The notes below the pieces were generated by a model. The model saw only the letters and a program-made list of their open reading frames with translations, did no database searches and was not told where the DNA came from. Source: Nemertoderma westbladi (Eukaryota > Xenacoelomorpha > Nemertodermatida > Nemertodermatidae). Taken from it: a stretch of DNA of 38,326 bases. The position numbers and the translations under genes were made by a program. Location: contig JAUCBJ010003243.1 in NCBI GenBank assembly GCA_032718475.1, positions 1-38,326 of the forward strand. Direction: 5' to 3'. The first letter of the stretch is position 1; the number at the start of each line of letters is the position of its first letter. Below, piece after piece: positions 1 to 10,400 of this stretch.

Positions 1-2
1 GA

Positions 3-343
3 GTCGTTATATAATAAGTTAAGTGCCGTTATATAGTCCGTTGGAATATCGTTATATAGCCAGTAGGAAAGTCGTTATATAATGAGTTAAGTGCCGTTAT
101 ATAGTCCGTTGGAATATCGTTATATAGCCAGTAGGAAAGTCGTTATATAATAAGTTAAGTGCCGTTATATAGTCCGTTGGAATATCGTTATATAGCCAGT
201 AGGAAAGTCGTTATATAATGAGTTAAGTGCCGTTATATAGTCCGTTCGAATATCGTTATATAGCCAGTAGGAAAGTCGTTATATAATGAGTTAAATGCCG
301 TTATATAGTCCGTTGGAATATCGTTATATAGCCAGTAAGGAAA
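3..343. repeat. 68-bp tandem array, 5 copies, cut by the window's left edge
   Basis: Five consecutive units begin at 3, 71, 139, 207 and 275, an exact 68-bp period; a sixth, decayed start is at 344. Each unit contains three sub-repeats of 22-24 bp built on CGTTATATA (GTCGTTATATAA, GCCGTTATATAG, ATCGTTATATAG), so the 68-mer looks like an amplified trimer. Units differ by only one or two bases, such as TAAG/TGAG. The array probably continues to the left of the window. No coding role is seen. Confidence 0.95.
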
Positions 344-907
344 GTCGTTTTATAATGATTTACGTGAGTCCATTGGAAAATCGTGTTTCATATTAATTGG
401 ATCACAAGGGCGTTTATTTTTGGTAAAATAGTTGCCTGTCAGATTATTTTTGAGCATAATGGTAATAACAATAATATATTACTTGAAACTACAACACTGT
501 AACAATTAGATGTTGAGAGTCTAGTACAACTGGGCCCGGATATTTCCATTCATATAGTGCAACCCTTGTCTTTCTGTTTTGAAACACTTAACTTGTTTTT
601 CAGTAATCGAGATTATATAATTAGTTAAAATTGTAATTAAATCTTTCTTATATATTCGGCGAACTCCTGATAAGTGTGTGGGTGGAGGGTCATATTAACA
701 ACACGACTCATATCACCGCCTACCGTTTTTCCATTCATCGCATTATATGTGCTGTATTTCCCGTACATACATTCGCCTCATTGCTTGATATATGCAAAAG
801 CGTAAAATAAAATATAAAAAAGCGTTAAAAGATTATATACTACACTACTACTCTATATACTAATAGCTGCAAACTCAAAATATTATAAGTAAAAAAATGT
901 CAAACTA
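344..907. other. AT-rich intergenic sequence, no gene seen
   Basis: No open frame with recognisable protein similarity, no tRNA-like box pair and no clear terminal repeats are visible. A stretch around 745-795 (ATTCGCCTCA followed by GATATATGC) recurs in diverged form at about 1710-1742 (ATTCGCCTCA, GATATATTGC), suggesting an old duplicated fragment. Confidence 0.5.
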
Positions 908-1310
908 AAAAATGTTATGTTTGGTTTGATAATTCTGAAGGTATACGGGTTTTCGATGTCGCTGATCACGATGAAACTTTACACATATTTCTGGTAAAGC
1001 AAACCCATTTTTCGTGCCATTCTGGTGCCCCAGAACGAAAAATACAAATAGCACAAAATTATAAACTGTTAAATTTTGCCTTGGGTTTGGTAATTCTGAA
1101 GCTGTACCGATTTTCAAGGTCGCTGATCACGATACAACTCGTTAAAAATAATTTGTGGTAACGCAACAATCATTTTTGGTGCTTGTCTGGTGGGACGAAA
1201 AATACAAGTTAGCGTAAAATTTCAAACGCCAAAATTGGATTTCTTCGAAATTTTGGTTTGATAATAACGATATTTTTGAGTGTCATGTTCGTGATCAGCA
1301 TCCCATAAAA
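908..1310. repeat. Diverged tandem repeat, period about 165-170 bp, 2.5-3 copies
   Basis: Similar blocks start near 921, 1085 and 1255. The first two share TTCTGAAG, a TTTTC element and GTCGCTGATCACGAT, then about 60 bp later CATTTTT(C/G)GTGC, CTGGTG and ACGAAAAATACAA. The third copy is decayed. A 70-aa open frame on the minus strand is a by-product of the repeat and shows no domain. Confidence 0.75.
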
Positions 1311-2135
1311 CCTATATAGTCATCAAATTATTTGGTTTTATTAAGGATTAATAAATCTTGTTTGTAATGCAAAAAATTGATTCAAAATCGAAATACGGCC
1401 ATCGCACAGCACAATATATAGGCCTAATATGTATATGAGATCATCCACTGTGTTCATCCGTGGGAGTTAGTGTGGAGTCCAGTCCCCCCCTTGCCTTGTA
1501 CGTAAAAACAAGAGAAGGAAGCAAGTGAAAGAGTACCCTTAATATTGCCCCCAGTAGTGTTTCATATTCACAAATAAATTTACATTACCCCGAATTATTA
1601 TGAACCCGAATTTGTGGGGCAAAGGGCCTTCCTATTTACATCACAAATCAATATCGCCGTAGTCCGGCTGCCCCATCGATTGCATTAGCTACACTACTGT
1701 CTGGCCAGCAGACATATATTCGCCTCAAGCTCGATATATTGCCTTCTCTAACAATGGCATCGCCGTTCACTCCATATAAACAATTAATGTTCCTACAACT
1801 CGTGTTATAAATTCCATGAGATAATTTTAATCAATATTGATGGTGTCATTTGTTTGATGTTAGCACAACTATTACATGTTAGCAGAACTCTAGTCAATGA
1901 TTTTTGAATGTTCAAGAAGAGGACGCTAAAGGGTTACACGATTTTTTTCCCTCACATTTCAGGTATTGCAAAGTGGCACTTGTGCTAACATTACAAAGAG
2001 TACATGGGGACCCGATCAAAACGTCGGACACATGTCCCTGATCAAATGTCAGCTCAACTTGTTACCACTATTTTTTTGTCACCACAACTGCCATTTTTGA
2101 TAGCCAAATGTTAGCACAACTGCCAGTTGGATATT
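1311..2135. other. Intergenic sequence, no gene seen
   Basis: AT-rich sequence with frequent stops in all frames. Several short phrases recur at 1855-2110 (for example TGTTAGCACAACT), pointing to a decayed local repeat. Nothing codes convincingly. Confidence 0.4.
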
Positions 2136-2275
2136 CCTCTCCCCCTCACTCACCCCCTCATTCCCTCACTCCCTCACTTCCTCACTCCCTCTCTCTCTCA
2201 CTCACTCACTCCGAACACCCCCCCCCCCCTCCCCAATGAAACAGAGTAACTTACACCCCCCCCCCCCCCTCCCCA
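2136..2275. repeat. C-rich low-complexity tract (CTCACTCC-type) with two poly-C runs
   Basis: Pyrimidine-rich simple sequence built of CTCACTCC/CCTCACT variants, then two C runs each ending in TCCCC and separated by an AT-richer 25-bp spacer. Such tracts are unstable by slippage, so copy numbers here may reflect assembly or sequencing limits. Confidence 0.85.
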
Positions 2276-3800
2276 TAGCTTTCTTATATTAATATGTTAT
2301 TAATATTTACATAATTTCTTTATTATGACTAAATATAAATAACTGGGACACAATCCAATTAAATCGCATCAATTAAACCGAATAATTACAAATAATTAAT
2401 ATAAAGGAATAGGGTTAGCTCACAATAATGATCCTTCAATAATTACAACAGCTGAAAATCTGATTTGGTTTCATGTCAGTGTTTCATATAGGAATGTAAG
2501 TATATAGAGAAGGAACCCTGTGTATCCAATACAGACCCCCCTGGGTTTACTGAACAAGTCTGTAACCAATCCACTGATCGCTGTAATTAATTAATGCTAA
2601 ATATATCCTTTATAAGGATATAAATAGCTGAACTGGTGTTTTTGGGTGCAGAATGGAGTGCGATTGTCCAAACAGAGTTGATAGTTTAGTAACACGGACG
2701 GACGTACAATGACATAGGGTTGTCGGGTAACTTTAGGGAAACCACAACCAGCCACAGTGGGACCGAGATAATTAGAATAGATTAGATAAACATATAACAT
2801 TATAGTAGTTCTGAATGGGAACCAACTCCGTTACACTCATTGTAAACCAATGTATTATTGGTTAAAGAACCGATTGGTTAATAATATAACCAATGGGAAC
2901 CTCTGAGTTATAATTAAAACGTTTTATTAGTAGATGGTCCAGGTTTGTGTCTACCAAAGGGACACGTAGGAGATACACAGGTATTACGAATACACAATAC
3001 AGATAATATGGGAATAATATCGACCAAGAACGAATTAAAATGGAAATAAATTGAAAGAAATTTATATCATTATTGTATTTACATCTGATATAAATTAATT
3101 ATTTTATATCTAATTTTAGCAAACATTGCGAGCTCTCCCTATGGAAAATACTAATAAATCTTTGTTATTATTTTTTATATAAATAGAGTTAGAAAATTCC
3201 ATAAATTAAAATTAATACAAAATACTCTAAATTATTTTTTGTAACTAAATGTAATATTCTGTAAGATACGGAATTGAACTGATGTTATTCAATCATTTGA
3301 TCTGATCTTCAATGGAATAATTAGGACAGTTTGACGTTCCAACATCTGAACTTCTTTCTGTAGAGGGTTGGATTACTTTATTAGGATTTCTTTTTTGATT
3401 CGCGGTTATTCTGTAAATAAAGAAATAATATAATAATATGTGATGGGATCCGAGTTGGCGTGGGATCCCGACCGGGTAAATCTCTTGTCGTGTTTCCTAC
3501 GCATCGCCGTGTTTATGATGACTATGAAGGCTGAAGGCCGTAGGCTGGTAAAATGCAAGAGTTATTGGTTTATCGTTGTTAATAATAGCTGATAAATATA
3601 TAAGTACCAGTAGACAAATTACAGCACAATCAATAGAAGATACCTCGACGGTGGTATACCGTCCGACATCCACAGTAATTAATAGCCAACTGAACACAGT
3701 TAATATTGTCCAACAGATATATGGAAACTATGGGGAAACTTATTACACAGTCCTACCTACATGGCGACTGACCAAAGGATACACGTTATACTTGCCAGCT
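2276..3800. other. AT-rich intergenic sequence, no gene seen
   Basis: No supported coding region. Several CCAAT/ATTGG elements occur at 2845-2900 in both orientations (ATTGGTTAAAGAACCGATTGGTTAATAATATAACCAAT in sections), forming short imperfect palindromes. The short open frames at 2597-2800 (minus) and 3497-3697 (minus) have no domain-like content. Confidence 0.4.
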
Positions 3801-3803
3801 GCC

Positions 3804-3838
3804 CCCCCCCCCCTCCCCCCCATTGGTTGGTTTTTCCC
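3804..3838. repeat. Poly-C tract interrupted by CCCTCCCCCCC
   Basis: A run of C's broken by single T's lies about 70 bp from the 3' edge of the LINE fragment. It belongs to a set of long G/C homopolymers in this window (2216-2275, 5591-5612, 6974-6994, 33432-33457). Confidence 0.85.
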
Positions 3839-3899
3839 CCACTTCTGTCACCCCATGTTCCCTCAGCCATTGCATCACCTCATATTCCTTGGTCCTCGA

Positions 3900-4940
3900 T
3901 ATACACAACTGTTGTCGAACCATCGTATACTGATCTGATTGATGCAATAATTTCATCAGGAATCCCATATAATGAAAGTATGCTGAACATACATAGGCGA
4001 GAGACTGAATCAACGGCCTTGAAGAAGTCAACAAAGATAACAGCCAGATGCCTGTCTTCTCTTTGCAGCAGCCTTCACTTCTACAAAGGAGATATCGCCA
4101 ATGGGAATATCTGGGAGTACAGACTCAGACACTTTTACTTCTATAAAGTTATCAGGCAATACCCTGTCATTATTGAGGAGCTTTTCAAAGTGGGCCTTCC
4201 AACCATTGAGGCGATCAGCTTGTGATTCATCCTTAACCTTGGTGGTTGGTTGGCTTTTCCGCCCAGTAAACAAGTTGATCAATTTTTATGCCTGGGATGA
4301 TTGCCTGCTGTTGTCAGAATCATTGATGGCATCAACCTGTTGGTTTATTAGCTCCTGCAGATTAAGAGAGTACTGCCTGTTCGGGGATCTAGATGCAGCC
4401 TCAACTGCATTCTTGGCCGCTGTTGTCTGTTTGAGTTGGGACTCTTTCGGCGCCTTATAGAGGTCATTTCGGCACTTCTGAATTTTGTGGTCAGTCCAGG
4501 GGGCCCTTTTCCTGTTTCGAGGGTATACAGCAACTTTTTATGCAGCTGCTAACTTAACTGCTTCTGTGTAGGCAGTATAGCCCTCACAGTGATCTGCCGC
4601 CTCAGAGGAAAGAACCTCATACCTGTTGCTCAGCTGTAGTGTGAAGCTGTATCTCACACTTGGCTGTAACAACAGAGAGGACCAGTCATGCCGCGGCAAG
4701 GCAGATTTCGTTGTTCTGCTAGCACGCATACTAAGTCTTACCTTAGCCACAATAAGGCGGTGATCACTGGAGAAGGGTCGAAGTGTAAAAGCATTACAGT
4801 CTTGTATAGAGCTCCTTTATTTCCTACGAAACAGAAAATGGCCTATCAGGGACTTGTGACCACTGGGTCCACTATGAGTCCATAGCTTTCCGGTTCCCTT
4901 TTGAACTAGGTTCCAGCCGAAACAATCCTTTTGCAGAGAT
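3900..4940 (-). pseudogene. Fragment of an RTE-like non-LTR retrotransposon (endonuclease end to RT start), internally deleted
   Basis: On the minus strand the pieces follow the order of an RTE-type ORF. The end of the apurinic-type endonuclease lies at about 4940-4700 (GKLWTH near 4880, then SDHRLIVAKVRLS near 4765). It is followed by the charged linker (DW...RY...L.NR.EVL) down to about 4250, and then the start of the RT region (LPDNFIEVKVSESVLPDIPI, about 4180-4120). It is clearly dead: the conserved Trp after the RRK of the endonuclease is replaced by a stop, the frame is broken several times, and an internal deletion fuses 4050 to 4055. Compared with the longer copy at 33522-35181, about 370 bp are missing between the bases matching 34711 and 35083. 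The 3' side ends abruptly near 3905, just after a C-rich tract. Mobility role is established for the family; family assignment is by motif reading only. Confidence 0.8.
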
Positions 4941-5493
4941 AATATCCTGAAGATGGACAGAATTTCGGTTAACACTATCGCTATAGACCCTCGGTCCAGT
5001 TCGCCACACTTTCGATCAGTTCGGTTCAGTTCGGCCCAGATTCGTGTTCGCGTGCTATCCAACTAACAGCTTAGCTTAACAAACTCTGTGCAACTTAATA
5101 AACACTAACTAGTCTGCTGTTGTTATTTAATAGAAGAAACCAATACCGGTGCTGTACCATTATAAAGATGTAAGTAAAAAAGTCAGTGTTTATTTTATGA
5201 ATGGATGCTACACTTACTTTAATGTTTATTGAGATAGTGGCGACCAACTGGAGTTTGTAAATGGCGAATCATCTTAAGTTACACGAAATAGCTCAGTTCC
5301 TTCGTTAAATTTATTAAATTGTGTTTCTTTTTGCGGTTAAATTCTTAATCTATAAATAAATAAGGAATAATAAAATGTCATTTTAACAGAAAAATGAAAC
5401 ATTAATGATAAACATAACATCTGGAGACAACAATATGACAATACGAACATCAACAATATGACATATAACACATTGATCAACCACACAACCCCC
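4941..5493. other. Intergenic sequence, no gene seen
   Basis: Upstream remnants of the minus-strand LINE may extend a little to the right of 4940, but no endonuclease motif can be read beyond it. The rest is AT-rich with no recognisable feature. Confidence 0.35.
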
Positions 5494-5547
5494 CGTGAAT
5501 GCAGATTAAGATTCAGTGGGCTCTGCTGGAGAAGTAAACATGAGGTC
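5494..5547 (+). pseudogene. 5' part of a LINE ORF C-terminal tail, split by a piggyBac-type insertion
   Basis: The plus strand reads RECRLRFSGLCWRSKHEVL, the conserved stretch near the C-terminus of many RTE/CR1-like LINE ORFs (LRF.GHCWRSK-type). The reading continues at 7012 with PDLLFWQP, G..MRGRP.IT and DQLERDTELE. The two parts are in frame once the inserted element and one TTAA are discounted. This family differs from the LINE copies at 3900-4940 and 33522-35181, whose equivalent is LRFAGQCFRRED and LVLWQP. Confidence 0.75.
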
Positions 5548-5551
5548 TTAA
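5548..5551. repeat. TTAA target-site duplication, left copy
   Basis: TTAA immediately precedes the left terminus CCCTATTACCACT; the partner copy is at 7008-7011. TTAA duplication is the hallmark of the piggyBac superfamily. Confidence 0.9.
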
Positions 5552-7007
5552 CCCTATTACCACTGGGGTGTTTTGACTATTAGCACCACTGGGGGGGGGG
5601 GGGGGGGGGGGGCGATTCGGCCCACCCACTATATTTTTGTAGTCGTCCAATGAAATCCTACATACAAAATAAATACTAAATTTATAAAAAAATACTAAAT
5701 ACAACTATAGATGAACACTACCAAACCTTAAAAAGTTAAAATTTCATAAGCAGGGACTCATAATTTTGATGAAAAATAAAAGTAGTCCCAGGACAAAATT
5801 ACAAAATTTTTCATTTTCTAAAAACTATTAGTGTGGCAGTGTTGGCTAGATTTAGTAGGTTTTTCAAGACGCTGAATCGAATGTGATTATATTCCACTTC
5901 CAAAAAATTGAAGTGGATGCTATTTTTCGTGCACCTAAGAAGTGGGCGTGGCACTTCAAATTTTGAAAAATTTGATATTCAGAAAATGCCCCTAATTTTT
6001 TTATTTCAACGCATCTTTATGGGTTTTCTGGGCCGCTGAATCGATCATAAGTAATATAGAAGCCTGAAGACTGAGTGGTTCGCCATTTTTGGTGCACCAA
6101 AATTAGGGCGTGGCACTTCAAATTTTGAAAAATACGAGATTCGGAAAATAAACCAAAATTGAAATTTTAACGAATTTATATAGGTTTTCCAGACCGCTGA
6201 ATCGATTGAAAGTAATATAGAAGCCTGAAGACTTAGAAGTTAGCCATTTTTTGAAATCAAAACTTTAGTGTTTTTTCCGAATAAAGAAATTTTGAAAATT
6301 TGAAGTGCCACGCCCTAATTTTGGTGCCCCGAAAATTATGTACACAAAGGATTTGAGGCTTCTATATTACTTTCAATCGATTCAGCGCTCCAGAAAACCT
6401 ATAAAATTAATTTGAAATCAAAACTTTAGTGAATTTTCCGAATCTCGTATTTTTCAAAATTTGAAGTGCCACGCCCTAATTTTGGTGCACCAAAAATGGC
6501 GAACCACTAAGTCTTCAGGCTTCTATATTACTTTCAATCGATTCAGCGCTCCAGAAAACCTATAAAAATGCTTTGCAAATCAAAACTTTAGTGTATTTTC
6601 CGAATCTCGTATATTTCAAAATTTGAAGTGCCACGCCCTAATTTTGGTGCTCCAAAAATGACGTACCACTACACTTACATACTTGTATAGAGCATTAGAG
6701 TGATCCAAACCATTAAAAATAAATAAAAATAGCCCAAACATAAATAATTACTAAATCACGAATGACTTTGTAAAATTCGAAAATTTCAAAAAATTTGGTG
6801 CTGGAGACCACATTTTGAGGTGGCACCCACATCGAAAAGTAGAAATCCAATTGCAACGGCGTTTTTTGCAAAAGATGCGGCATTAAATTTGGCTAATTCT
6901 CACAAAAACTTGGGCCGGTACGTAATGTGGTTGCATAGTTACAGCAACTAAAAACTAGGAAGGGGCCGATTCGCCCCCCCCCCCCCCCCCCCCCAGTGGT
7001 AATAGGG
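5552..7007. mobile_element. Non-autonomous piggyBac-type element (1456 bp)
   Basis: The left end is CCCTATTACCACTGGGG and the right end is its exact reverse complement, CCCCAGTGGTAATAGGG. Both are bordered by TTAA, matching the piggyBac pattern (TTAA target, CCC...GGG termini). The match continues inward through long homopolymers: G22 at 5591-5612 followed by CGATTCGGCCC, and GGGCCGATTCG followed by C21 at 6974-6994. The left end carries an extra ~24 bp (5569-5592) in which CACTGGGG is repeated. No transposase frame is present, so movement would need an enzyme in trans. The interior is mostly an inverted array of ~160-bp units. It sits inside a LINE coding remnant whose frame is restored when the element and one TTAA are removed, which confirms both ends. 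Confidence 0.92.
5860..6685. repeat. Fold-back array inside the piggyBac-type element: three direct and three inverted ~160-bp units
   Basis: Forward units start near 5870, 6032 and 6193, each with CGCTGAATCGA. The later ones continue with AGTAATATAGAAGCCTGAAGACT, GCCATTTTTGGTGCACC and GGGCGTGGCACTTCAAATTT across the unit. From about 6290 the same phrases appear reverse-complemented (AAATTTGAAGTGCCACGCCC, GGTGCACCAAAAATGGCG, TTCAATCGATTCAGCG) in three units ending near 6680. The turn lies around 6250-6275. As single-stranded DNA or RNA the ~800 bp could fold into one long, imperfect hairpin. No frame codes. Confidence 0.85.
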
Positions 7008-7011
7008 TTAA
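7008..7011. repeat. TTAA target-site duplication, right copy
   Basis: TTAA directly follows the right terminus AATAGGG and matches the copy at 5548-5551. Confidence 0.9.
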
Positions 7012-7181
7012 TACCAGATCTGCTTTTCTGGCAACCATTACAAGGAAAGTGTATGCGTGGACGACCGGCTATAACAAATAAAGACCAACTTGAAAGGGAT
7101 ACTGAACTTGAGAGAAACGAATTTGCGACAACTATGAAAAAATCTCATTTCAACTGTCCAGTCCATTCTCTCTCGTCCTAG
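7012..7181 (+). pseudogene. 3' part of the split LINE ORF C-terminal tail
   Basis: Reads PDLLFWQPLQGKCMRGRPAI and then DQLERDTELERNEF, the Arg-Gly-Arg-Pro and Asp-Gln-Leu motif region found at the C-terminus of RTE/CR1-like LINE ORFs, before the frame ends at a TAG near 7181. Homologues usually continue with a short Trp-rich end, which has decayed here. It was interrupted by the piggyBac-type element at a natural TTAA. Confidence 0.75.
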
Positions 7182-7407
7182 TAGTATGTATTAGTGACAT
7201 AGTCTAGTCTACTCATGGTTTAGTTTCATTTAATTTATATAACTGTGACATGCAATATACTATATATCTAGTATATCATAGTTTAATGTATAGAAATATG
7301 TTTATTGACGAATGTTCGATGATAGGTTTGCACTGTGACCAAGCAAAGGCAAAAAAATCATATAATTATTACTTACCAGTAATTAAGATCCAGTTCAGTT
7401 GCCAAAT
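7182..7407. other. AT-rich spacer, nothing recognised
   Basis: Short AT-rich stretch between the LINE remnant and the 30-bp array. It contains short TATAT palindromic runs (7258-7280) and no open frame of note. Confidence 0.4.
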
Positions 7408-10400
7408 CTTATAACTCCAATGGTTTAGTGGACAGAGTTTATGGTTCCGATGGTTTAGTGGACAGAGTTTATGGTTCGGATGGGTTGGTGGATAGAGGTT
7501 ATGGTTCGGATGGGTTGGTGGATAGAGTTTATGGTTACGATGGGTTAGTGGATAGAGTTTATAGTTGCGATGGGTAGGTGGATAGAGGTTATAGTTCCGA
7601 TGGGTTGGTGGATAGAGTTTATGGTTCCGATTGGATACTGGATAGAGTATATGGTTCCGATGGGTTGGTGGATTGAGGTTATGGTTCCGATGGGTTGGTG
7701 GATAGAGTTTATGGTTCCGATGGGTTGGTTGATAGAGTTTATGGTTCCGATGGGTTGGTGTATATAGTTTATGGTTCCGATTGGATACTGGATAGAGTAT
7801 ATGGTTCCGATGGGTTGGTGGATTGAGGTTATGGTTCCGATGGGTTGGTGGATAGAGTTTATGGTTCCGATGGGTTGGTTGATAGAGTTTATGGTTCCGA
7901 TGGGTTGGTGTATATAGTTTATGGTTCCAATGGGTTGGTTGATAGAGTTTATGGTTCCAATGGGTCACTGGATAGAGTTTATGATTCCGATGGGTTAGTG
8001 GATAGAGTTTATAGTTGCGATGGGTAGGTGGATAGAGTTTAGGGTTCCGATGGGATGGTGAATAGAATTTATGGTTCCAATGGGTTGGTGGATACAGATT
8101 ATGGTTCCGATGGGTTGGTGGATGTAGTTTATGGTTCCGATGGGTTGGTGAATAGAGTTTATGGTTCTGATGGGTTGGTGAATAGAGTTTAGGGTTCCGA
8201 TGGGTAACTGGATAGAGTTTATGGTTCCGATGGATTACTGGAAAGAGTTTATGAGTCTGATGGGTTGGTGGATAGAGGTTATGGTTCCGATGGGTTGGTG
8301 AATAGAGTTTATGGTTCCGATGGGTTGGTGGAGAGAGTTTATGGTTCCGAAGGATTGGAGAATAGAGTTTATGGTTCTGTTGGGTTGGTGAATAGAGTTT
8401 AAGGTTCCGATGGGTAACTGGATAGAGTTTATGGTTCTGATGGGTTGGTGGATAGAGTTTAGGGTTCCGATGGGTTACTGGATAGAGTTTATGGTTCCGA
8501 TGGGTTGCTGGATAGTGTTTATGGTTCTGATGGGTTGGTGGATAGAGTTTAAGGTTCCGATGGGTTGGTGAATAGAGTTTATGTTTCGTTGTGTTGGTGA
8601 AAAGAGTTTATGGTTCCGATGTGTCACTGGATAGAGTTTATGATTCCGATGGGTTGGTGAATAGAGTTTATGGTTCCGATGGGTCACTGGATAGAGTTTA
8701 TGGTTCCGATGGGTTGGTGAATAGAGTTTATGGTTCTGATGGGTTGGTGGATAGAGTTTATGGTTCCGATGGGTTACTGGATATAGTTTATGGTTCTGAT
8801 GGGTTGGTGAATAGAGTTTATGTTTCGTTGTGTTGGTGAAAAGAGTTTATGGTTCCGATGGGTCACTGGATAGAGTTTATGATTCCGATGGTTTGGTGGA
8901 TATAGTTTATGGTTCCGATGGGTCGGTGGATATAGTTTATGGTTCCGATGGGTTGGTGAATAGAGTTTTTGTTTCTGATGGGTTGGTGGATATAGTTTAT
9001 TGTTCCGATAGGTTACTGGATAGAATTTATGATTCCGTTGTGTTGGTGAATAGAGTTTATGGTTCCGATGGGTTGGTGGATAGAGTTTATGGTTCTGATG
9101 GGTTACTGGATAGAGTTTAGGGTTCCGATGGGTTACTGGATAGAGTTTATGGTTCCGATGGGTTACTGGATAGAGTTTATGGTTCCGATGGGTTGGTGAA
9201 TAGACTTTCTGGTTCTGATGGGTTGGTTGATAGAGTTTATGGTTCCGATGGGTTACTGGATAGAGCTTATGGTTCCGATGGATTGGTGAATAGAGTTTAT
9301 GATTCTGAAGGGTTGGTGGATAGAATTTAGGGTTCCGATGGGTTGGTGAATAGAGTTTATGGTTCCAATGGGTTGGTGGATACAGATTATGGTTCCGATG
9401 GGTTGGTGGATAGAGTTTATGGTTCCGATGGGTTGGTGGATAGAGTTTATGGTTCCGATGGGTTGGTGGATAGAGTTTATGGTTCCGATGTGTTGGTGGA
9501 TAGAGTTTATGGTTCCGATGGGTTGGTGGATAGAGTTTATGGTTCCGATGGGTTGGTGGATCGAGTTTATGGTTCCGATGTGTTGGTGGATAGAGTTTAT
9601 GGTTCCGATGGGTTGGTGGATAGAGTTTATGGTTCCGATGGTTTGGTGGATAGAGTTTATGGTTCCGATGGGTTGGTGGATAGAGTTTATGGTTCCGATG
9701 GGTTAGTGGATATAGCTTATGGTTCCGATGGGTTGGTGGATAGAGTTTATGGTTCCGATGTGTTGGTGGATAGAGTTTATGGTTCCGATGGGTTGGTGGA
9801 TAGAGTTTATGGTTCCGATGGGTTGGTGGATTAGAGTTTTTGGTCTCGATGTGTTGGTGGATAGAGTTTATGGTTCCGATGGGTTGGTGGATAGAGTTTA
9901 TGGTTCCGATGGGTTGGTGGATAGAGTTTATGGTTCCGATGGGTTGGTTGATAGAGGTTATCGTTCCGATGGGTTGGTGGATAGAGTTTATGGTTCCGAT
10001 GGGTTGGTGGATAGAGTTTATGGTTCCGATGGGTTGGTGGATAGAGTTTATGGTTCCGATGGGTTGGTGGATAGAGTTTGTGGTTCCGATGGGTTGGTGG
10101 ATAGAGTTTGTGGTTCCGAAGGGTTGGTGGATAGAGTTTATGGTTCCGATGGTTTGGTGGATAGAGTTTATGGTTCCGATGGGTTGGTGGATAGAGTTTA
10201 TGGTTCCGATGGGTTGGTGGATAGAGTTTATGGTTCCGATGGGTTGGTGGATAGAGTTTATAGTTCCGATGGGTTGGTGGATAGAGTTTATGGTTCCGAT
10301 GGGTTGGTGGATAGAGTTTAGGGTTCCGATGTGTTGGTGGATAGAGTTTATGGTTCCGATGGGTTGGTGGATAGAGTTTATGGTTCCGATGGGTTGGTGG

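Noticed and set aside
905-1117. 70-codon minus-strand ORF
   Set aside because: It overlaps a tandem repeat and shows no conserved frame between repeat units.
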